Part shown: in pieces, positions 59,338 through 64,000 of the stretch
Layout of the letters: every line of letters begins with the position of its first letter
Numbering within the stretch: the first letter of the stretch is position 1
Assembly: GCF_017976235.1 (NCBI RefSeq)
Contig: NZ_JACVHC010000004.1
Location: 636,553-700,552, forward strand
Direction of reading: 5' to 3'
Length of the DNA: 64,000 bases
Origin: Pseudomonas anatoliensis
GTDB lineage: Bacteria > Pseudomonadota > Gammaproteobacteria > Pseudomonadales > Pseudomonadaceae
Notes under the pieces: model-generated
What the model was told of the DNA's origin: nothing
Databases searched by the model: none
Seen by the model: the letters and a program-made list of their open reading frames with translations, nothing else
Position numbers and translations under genes: made by a program

Positions 59338-60605
59338 CGTTTACGCTCACTGTCGGCGGTGCGGCCGCTGCGGGCGGCGCGTTCCTGCAATCGTCTGGCA
59401 CCGACGCTGTCGCCCTGAGCCTGCAACAGTGCGGCCAGGTGCATCAACGCTTCGGAATGTTGCGGTTCGAGGTACAAGGCTTTGCGATAGAAACCCTGGG
59501 CTTCGAGCGTCAGGCCGGCGACATCGCTGAGCAGGCCAAGCCAATAGAACACCTGCGCCACGGGTTCGTGGCTGCGCAAGTATTGATCGCACGCGGCGCG
59601 GGCCTCAGCACTTTTGCCTTCGTTGGCCAGCGCGGCGATGTTCGCCAGCAAGGTGGCCGCGTCCGGGTTCGCGCTTTTTCTCGTTACTGGCAACGGTGTC
59701 ACTGCAGCAAACGGTCGATTGCGCACCGGCGGTGGCGGCGTGCTGCGTATCGGTTGGCTGACCGGTAGAGCAACGGGCCTGGCAACCGGCAATGGCTCTG
59801 GCTGCGGGTCGCTGTGGCGACTGAACGCAAACGACTGCGCAATGCCAATCGAGCGCATGCCCAGACGCCCAAGCAAGCTGCCCTCGGCCGGACCGATAAA
59901 CAGCACGCCGTCGACGTGGGTCAGGCCCTTGAGCACTTCGAAGACTTGCTGCTGGGTCGGCTGATCGAAATAGATCAGCAGGTTGCGACAGAACACGAAA
60001 TCGAAGGCTGGCTCGGTGGCCAACAGCGTCGGATCGAGCACATTGCCGACCTGCAAGCGCACTTGCTCGCGTACGGTTTCGTTGACGCGATGACCGTCCT
60101 GCTCAGCGCTGAAGTGACGGTCACGATAGTCCAGATCCTGCCCGCGAAACGAGTTCTTGCCGTACAGCGCCCGCCGCGCCTTATCCACCGACAGCGGGCT
60201 GACGTCCATGCCGTCGACCTTGAACTGATGCGGTTTAAGCCCGGCATCGAGCAACGCCATGGCAATCGAATAAGGTTCTTCGCCGGTAGAGCACGGCAGG
60301 CTGAGAATGCGCAATGCGCGCATGTTGTTCAGCTCGGCGAGACGCTGGCGCGCGAGTTTGCCGAGTGTGGCGAAGGATTCCGGATAACGGAAAAACCAGG
60401 TTTCGGGAACGATTACCGCCTCGATCAGTGCCTGTTGCTCGTCCCGCGAGCCTTGCAGCAGTTGCCAGTACTCGTCGGCGTGCGCCGCTTGCGAAAGCGT
60501 CGTGCGCTGGCGCACCGCGCGCTCAATGATCGCCGGGCCCACCGAGGTGACATCGAGGCCAATACGCTCCTTGAGGAAGTCGAAAAAACGCTGATCGCTA
60601 CTCAT
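59334..60605 (-). CDS. wspC: CheR-like methyltransferase WspC with TPR tail
   Basis: Methylates glutamates of WspA to raise signalling. It has 423 residues. CheR N-domain, then the SAM-binding region RILSLPCSTGEEPYSIAMAL and VDGMDVSPLSVDKARRALY, with VFCRNLLIYFDQPTQQ. A Pro-rich linker (about 275-320), then a C-terminal TPR-like part (AQVFYWLGLLSDVAGLTLEA, PQHSEALMHLAALLQ) found in this CheR subgroup. Overlaps wspB and wspD by 4 bp. Confidence 0.95.
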   Translation of the reverse strand: MSSDQRFFDFLKERIGLDVTSVGPAIIERAVRQRTTLSQAAHADEYWQLLQGSRDEQQALIEAVIVPETWFFRYPESFATLGKLARQRLAELNNMRALRILSLPCSTGEEPYSIAMALLDAGLKPHQFKVDGMDVSPLSVDKARRALYGKNSFRGQDLDYRDRHFSAEQDGHRVNETVREQVRLQVGNVLDPTLLATEPAFDFVFCRNLLIYFDQPTQQQVFEVLKGLTHVDGVLFIGPAEGSLLGRLGMRSIGIAQSFAFSRHSDPQPEPLPVARPVALPVSQPIRSTPPPPVRNRPFAAVTPLPVTRKSANPDAATLLANIAALANEGKSAEARAACDQYLRSHEPVAQVFYWLGLLSDVAGLTLEAQGFYRKALYLEPQHSEALMHLAALLQAQGDSVGARRLQERAARSGRTADSERKR

Positions 60606-61138
60606 GGCTGCGCCTCAAGTTGCGCCGGATCACGCGGCGGCGAGGGAAACAGCAACGTGCGCACGGCGTCATCGAGCAAGTCATTGACCTTCACCCACTG
60701 CACCAGCCCCTGGGCATCTTCACGCACCGGGCCGAGGTAGGGCGCCTCACGGTTGTCGAGGCCGTAGGGCTGAAAATCTTCCGGATTGCAGCGCAGGGTA
60801 TCGGTGGCCTGTTCAAGAATCAGCCCAAGCCGTTGCTCTGGGTGCGACTCATCCGGGCGATAGTGAACCAGCACCAGTCGCGTACTGGTTCGCGCCTCGG
60901 CGGGTTTGCCAAACGTCAGCGCGCTGAGGTCAATCACCGGTACCACCGCGCCGCGGTAAGCGACCACCCCGGCAACCCAATGCGGCGCGTGGGCAATCGG
61001 TTTCAATGGCAGGCGCGGCAGCACTTCCGCCACTTCGGTGGCGCGCAATGCGTAGCGCTCGCTGCCAATGCGAAACAGCAGGAACAACGCCTGCTTCGCC
61101 ACCTGCGCAGCGCTGCGTTTGGCGATGATTTCGCTCAT
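60602..61138 (-). CDS. wspB: CheW-like coupling protein WspB
   Basis: Second coupling protein of the complex, 178 residues. A single CheW domain (FLLFRIGSERYALRATEVAEVLPRLPLKPIAHAPHWVAGVVAYRG, then PVIDLSALTF) spans about 18-155, with a short tail. The one-base TGATG overlap with wspA and the 4-bp overlap with wspC indicate coupled translation. Confidence 0.92.
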   Translation of the reverse strand: MSEIIAKRSAAQVAKQALFLLFRIGSERYALRATEVAEVLPRLPLKPIAHAPHWVAGVVAYRGAVVPVIDLSALTFGKPAEARTSTRLVLVHYRPDESHPEQRLGLILEQATDTLRCNPEDFQPYGLDNREAPYLGPVREDAQGLVQWVKVNDLLDDAVRTLLFPSPPRDPAQLEAQP

Positions 61139-62760
61139 CAGACTTTGAATCGCGAAACGCCGCTGCGCAGCCCGACGGCCACCTGGCTCAGTTCGTCGAT
61201 GGCGAAACTGGCCTGACGCAGCGACTCGACGGTCTGGCTGCTGGCATCACCCAACTGCACCAGCGCATGGTTGATCTGTTCGGCGCCGGTGGCCTGAGCC
61301 TGCATGCCTTCATTGACCATCAACACCCGTGGCGCCAGCGCCTGCACCTGATGGATGATCTGCGACAGCTGCTCGCCGACCTGCTGCACCTCGGACATGC
61401 CGCGGCGCACCTCCTCGGAGAACTTGTCCATGCCCATCACCCCGGCAGACACCGCCGACTGGATCTCACGAACCATTTGTTCGATGTCATAAGTGGCTAC
61501 AGCAGTCTGATCCGCCAGACGTCGCACTTCGGTGGCGACCACGGCAAAACCGCGACCGTATTCACCGGCCTTCTCCGCTTCAATGGCGGCGTTGAGCGAC
61601 AGCAGGTTGGTCTGATCAGCGACCTTGACGATGGTCACCACCACCTGATTGATGTTGCCAGCCTTCTCATTGAGGATCGCCAGTTTGGCGTTGACCAGAT
61701 CAGCAGCGCCCATGACCGAGTGCATGGTGTCTTCCATGCGGGCCAGACCCTGCTGACCGGAACCGGCGGCCACCGAGGCCTGATCGGCAGCGGTCGACAC
61801 TTCAGTCATGGTGCGCACCAGATCGCGCGAGGTCGCGGCAATTTCACGGGACGTTGCGCCGATTTCCGTTGTCGTGGCAGCGGTTTCGGTGGCGGTGGCT
61901 TGTTGTTGCTTGGAGGTGGCGGCAATCTCTGTCACCGACGTGGTCACCTGCACCGACGAACGTTGGGCCTGGGAAACCAACGCAGTCAGCTCGGTCATCA
62001 TGTCGTTGAAGCCGGTTTCCACTGCACCGAACTCGTCTTTGCGGTCGAGATTCAAACGGCCGCTCAAATCGCCGGTACGCATGATTTCGAGGATTTTCAC
62101 GATGCGGTTCATCGGCGCCATGATCGCACGCATCAACAGGAAACCGCAGGCACCGGCCGCCAGCACAGCCACCAGCAACGAGACGAGCATGCTGACCTTG
62201 GCAGCCGCTACTGCCTCGTCGATATTGGCCATGGCCTGATCGGCGACGGTCTTGTTCTCGCCGATGATATCGTTGAGCTTCATCCGTCCGCTGTACCACG
62301 CCGGGGTCAGCTTCTCGTTGAACAACTTGAGCGCATCGGCCTCCAGGTTGCGTCCGTGCAGGTCCAGCACCTGATCCTGAATTTTCATATAGGCGTCGTG
62401 GTACTTCTCGAACGCAGCGAACTCGGTACGGTCCTGGTCGGTGGCCATGGTTTTGCGGTAGTTGGCCATTTGTTCTTGCAGGCGGTTTTCGAACGCCTTG
62501 TAATCCGCCGCATCCTCGCTGGAAATCCCCTGCCCGCCCTTTAACCCGAGCAACTCCTGCGTCTGCAAATAGCTGTCGACCCAGGCACCGCGAATCATCG
62601 AGCTGTAATAAACCCCGGGGATCGCATCATCGCGGACGCTGTTTTCACTGGCTTCGATTTTCAACAGCCGCGAATACGAGAGAACCACCATCAGAAACAT
62701 GATGGCGATAATCACCGCAAAGCTCGCCAAAATGCGTTGGCGCAACGTCCAGTTCTTCAC
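61138..62760 (-). CDS. wspA: Methyl-accepting receptor WspA
   Basis: Membrane receptor that senses surface contact. It has 540 residues. TM1 at about 12-32 (SFAVIIAIMFLMVVLSY), periplasmic helical-bundle domain (about 33-188), TM2 (about 190-212), HAMP (NRIVKILEIMRTGDLSGR), then a long cytoplasmic MCP domain with the hairpin tip ATEVRRLADQTAVATYDIEQ-type sequence and the NLLSLNAAIEAEKAGEYGRG motif. GAGGAATC precedes the ATG. First gene of the operon, divergent from hcp. Confidence 0.95.
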   Translation of the reverse strand: MKNWTLRQRILASFAVIIAIMFLMVVLSYSRLLKIEASENSVRDDAIPGVYYSSMIRGAWVDSYLQTQELLGLKGGQGISSEDAADYKAFENRLQEQMANYRKTMATDQDRTEFAAFEKYHDAYMKIQDQVLDLHGRNLEADALKLFNEKLTPAWYSGRMKLNDIIGENKTVADQAMANIDEAVAAAKVSMLVSLLVAVLAAGACGFLLMRAIMAPMNRIVKILEIMRTGDLSGRLNLDRKDEFGAVETGFNDMMTELTALVSQAQRSSVQVTTSVTEIAATSKQQQATATETAATTTEIGATSREIAATSRDLVRTMTEVSTAADQASVAAGSGQQGLARMEDTMHSVMGAADLVNAKLAILNEKAGNINQVVVTIVKVADQTNLLSLNAAIEAEKAGEYGRGFAVVATEVRRLADQTAVATYDIEQMVREIQSAVSAGVMGMDKFSEEVRRGMSEVQQVGEQLSQIIHQVQALAPRVLMVNEGMQAQATGAEQINHALVQLGDASSQTVESLRQASFAIDELSQVAVGLRSGVSRFKV

Positions 62761-62793
62761 AGTGATTCCTCGTGCCTAGGTCGAAATGCGGGG

Positions 62794-62820
62794 AGTATAG
62801 CCGAGGGCGGTGTCTCATTA
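62794..62820 (-). promoter_or_regulatory. Possible wspA promoter
   Basis: TATACT (62799-62794 on the minus strand) is a good -10 box about 35 bp before the wspA start. The -35 region (ATTAAT near 62820) is poor, so an activator or another sigma factor may be involved. Confidence 0.35.
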
Positions 62821-62994
62821 ATAAGACGCTTTTTAACCCCCTGACCTGTCGGCGTTAAGCACAACAGGCTCTGGCTTGGGACTTTCCAGTAACCGGAAGA
62901 TGGCTGACCAGTGACGGAACGGCAAAAAATGGTGCCGGATTGGTCATTTGTTCAAAACCAGCAATTTCCGGGCGGCGCCATCACTTGGCCATAC

Positions 62995-63012
62995 TGCGCA
63001 AGAAGTTGCGCA
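62995..63012. promoter_or_regulatory. Upstream copy of the 18-bp dyad TGCGCAAGAAGTTGCGCA
   Basis: A dyad TGCGCAA-N4-TTGCGCA identical to both arms of the palindrome at 63074-63119, 82 bp upstream of the next copy. Probable binding site for the same protein. The remaining bases in 62821-62994 and 63013-63073 are A/T-rich with no further feature recognised. Confidence 0.65.
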
Positions 63013-63073
63013 CATGGTCATAATATTTTTCCTTTAAAATCGCTGCAGCCCATGTGTCACGAGGCCTGCAGCC

Positions 63074-63119
63074 AAGTGCGCAAGAAGTTGCGCAGTACTG
63101 CGCAACTTCTTGCGCACTT
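63074..63119. promoter_or_regulatory. Perfect 46-bp palindrome upstream of hcp: putative enhancer-type binding site
   Basis: AAGTGCGCAAGAAGTTGCGC at the left, its exact complement at the right, meeting at GCAGTACTGC; all 46 bases are palindromic. It contains two head-to-head 18-bp dyads (63077-63094 and 63099-63116), 22 bp between centres, about two helical turns. It is 84 bp upstream of the sigma-54 -24 box, the distance expected for a bacterial enhancer-binding protein. A terminator role is unlikely because no U-run and no gene end are near. The cognate regulator is not in the window. Confidence 0.75.
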
Positions 63120-63202
63120 TCGCCTTCGATTCCGTGTAAAAAACCCTCGCAACCGCAGTCCATAGCACTTTGCCCCCCGCACTCCGGGGACTTGGCAAAA
63201 CC

Positions 63203-63218
63203 TGGCACGCTCCTTGAT
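63203..63218 (+). promoter_or_regulatory. Sigma-54 (RpoN) promoter for hcp
   Basis: TGGCACG-N4-TTGAT at 63203-63218, against the consensus TGGCACG-N4-TTGCW: one mismatch (A for C). Predicted start of transcription near 63228 leaves about a 60-base leader before hcp. No good sigma-70 boxes overlap. Confidence 0.8.
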
Positions 63219-63288
63219 AACAGTCAGGCACCCACCGGGCGATTTCGCCTCCCGGGCACCCTAAATTTATCCGCAAGGAGAGCATCCC

Positions 63289-63804
63289 ATGGCAACACCA
63301 GCGTACATGTCGGTTACCGGCGAAAAACAAGGCCTGATCACTGCAGGCGCATTCACCGCTGACTCCGTTGGCAACACCTACCAGGAAGGCCACGAAGACC
63401 AGGTCATGGTTCAGGCTTTCAGCCACGACGTGATCATCCCGCGTGACCCGCAATCCGGTCAGCCAACCGGTCAGCGCGTTCACAAGCCAGTTGTGATCAC
63501 CAAGGTCTACGACAAGGCTTCGCCTCTGCTGCAAGCCGCTCTGACTTCCGGCGAGCGCATGAGCGAAATCGTTATCCAGTGGTTCCGTACTTCGGCTCAA
63601 GGTACCCAAGAGCACTACTACACCACCAAACTGGAAGACGCGATCATCGTCGCCATCAACAACAAAATGCACAACTGCCAGGATCCAGGCAACTCGCACT
63701 TCACCCACCTGGAAGAAGTGCAGTTCACCTACCGCAAAATCACCTGGACCCACGAAGTATCCGGTACTTCGGGTTCCGATGACTGGCGTGCTCCAGTCGT
63801 TTAA
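63289..63804 (+). CDS. hcp: Hcp, type VI secretion tube protein
   Basis: Forms hexameric rings that stack as the inner tube of the type VI secretion system and is itself exported. It has 171 residues, the normal Hcp length. It begins MATPAYMSVTGEKQGLITAG, followed by EGHEDQVMVQAFSHDVIIPRD, with EVQFTYRKITWTHEVSGTSG at the end. AAGGAG precedes the ATG. No T6SS core genes are in the window; vgrG follows after 132 bp. This is the layout of orphan hcp-vgrG clusters that carry effectors downstream. Confidence 0.95.
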   Translation: MATPAYMSVTGEKQGLITAGAFTADSVGNTYQEGHEDQVMVQAFSHDVIIPRDPQSGQPTGQRVHKPVVITKVYDKASPLLQAALTSGERMSEIVIQWFRTSAQGTQEHYYTTKLEDAIIVAINNKMHNCQDPGNSHFTHLEEVQFTYRKITWTHEVSGTSGSDDWRAPVV

Positions 63805-63820
63805 TTACGGCTGATCGTTA

Positions 63821-63852
63821 CAAGCATCGGCCAGCTCTGCTGGTCGATGTTG
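63821..63852 (+). terminator. Hairpin between hcp and vgrG, probable attenuator
   Basis: CAAGCATCGGCCAGC (63821-63835) pairs with GCTGGTCGATGTTG (63839-63852) using G-U pairs, with a TCT loop and a TTT right after. It would end most transcripts after hcp and let a minority continue into vgrG, or stabilise hcp mRNA. Confidence 0.6.
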
Positions 63853-63936
63853 TTTACGCCCCTCCAGAATTTAGCGTACGTTGACCCGCTTTTGCGGGCG
63901 TCGACGAGCGCCGCTGCACAGCACGAGGAACAAGGG

Positions 63937-64000
63937 ATGTTCGCGCCGGCCAATGAAACCCACTTTGCCCTGACCATCGAAGGTCTTTCCGCTGATTTCC
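63937..64000 (+). CDS. vgrG: VgrG, type VI secretion spike protein, first codons only
   Basis: ATG 63937 with GAGGAACAAGGG upstream opens MFAPANETHFALTIEGLSAD, the familiar Pseudomonas VgrG N-terminus. Only 21 codons are in the window. VgrG forms the trimeric tip of the T6SS tube. The genes after it, outside the window, are where effector and immunity genes would be expected. Confidence 0.85.
   Translation, partial: MFAPANETHFALTIEGLSADF

Noticed and set aside
63074..63119. The 46-bp palindrome as a transcription terminator or REP element.
   Set aside because: No gene ends there, no U-run follows, sequence differs from all REP families in the window, and an exact extra half lies 82 bp upstream at a promoter.

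Overview
The window is a 64 kb piece of chromosome from a Pseudomonas of the P. fluorescens complex. The evidence is the gene order, which as far as I remember runs largely in parallel with P. aeruginosa PAO1 from bamA to the wsp operon. Base composition is GC-rich with Pseudomonas-like codon use, and there are many REP-type palindrome pairs of the kinds typical of fluorescent pseudomonads. Nearly everything is ordinary core genome. The accessory-looking parts are a metzincin gene (13446-14156), a repeat-filled gap (29.9-31.0 kb) and the start of an hcp-vgrG type VI secretion unit at the right edge.

Layout. 1-7.9 kb (minus strand): an envelope and translation cluster reading rpsB, tsf, pyrH, frr, uppS, cdsA, dxr, rseP, bamA, with many overlapping start and stop codons. 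8.2-20.2 kb: map, glnD, dapC, the metzincin, a Na+/H+ antiporter, an ArsC-family reductase, dapD, the cysteine desulfurase pair csdA-csdE and, convergent to it, tcdA; together these cover nitrogen sensing, lysine/peptidoglycan precursor synthesis and tRNA ct6A modification. 20.4-25.9 kb: ndvB-like glucan synthase, dapE, rlmA, a small hypothetical and a cold-shock gene, a block that lies elsewhere in PAO1 as I recall it. 26.2-29.9 kb: plsB, a YbaY-type lipoprotein and a DUF4197 protein. 31-35.9 kb: a MexJK-type RND efflux operon with its divergent TetR repressor (mexL-like). 36-44.9 kb: rsmJ, several small conserved proteins, tsaB, adk and ppc. 45-50.5 kb: two lipoproteins (DUF4398 and OmpA type) behind a good AlgU-type promoter, a hydrolase, a MATCAP/QEGLA-type putative metallopeptidase and another lipoprotein. 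50.6-54.1 kb: a TetR regulator, lysS, and prfB with its programmed frameshift. 54.3-62.8 kb: the complete wspABCDEF-wspR surface-sensing operon, ending in a GGDEF diguanylate cyclase. 62.8-64 kb: a 528-bp control region, then hcp and the first codons of vgrG.

The most interesting non-coding signal is in front of hcp. A perfect 46-bp palindrome (63074-63119) is built from two head-to-head copies of an 18-bp dyad, a third exact copy lies further upstream (62995-63012), and a near-consensus sigma-54 promoter (63203-63218) sits downstream. This looks like enhancer-dependent control of an orphan type VI secretion gene pair, placed back to back with the c-di-GMP-producing wsp operon. Other points worth a second look are the 71-bp tandem array at 30371-30602, a Cys/His cluster in WspD, the HExxxH-plus-QEGLA protein, and the signal-less metzincin.

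All calls come from reading the sequence. Family names rest on motifs, length and context; no database search was run.
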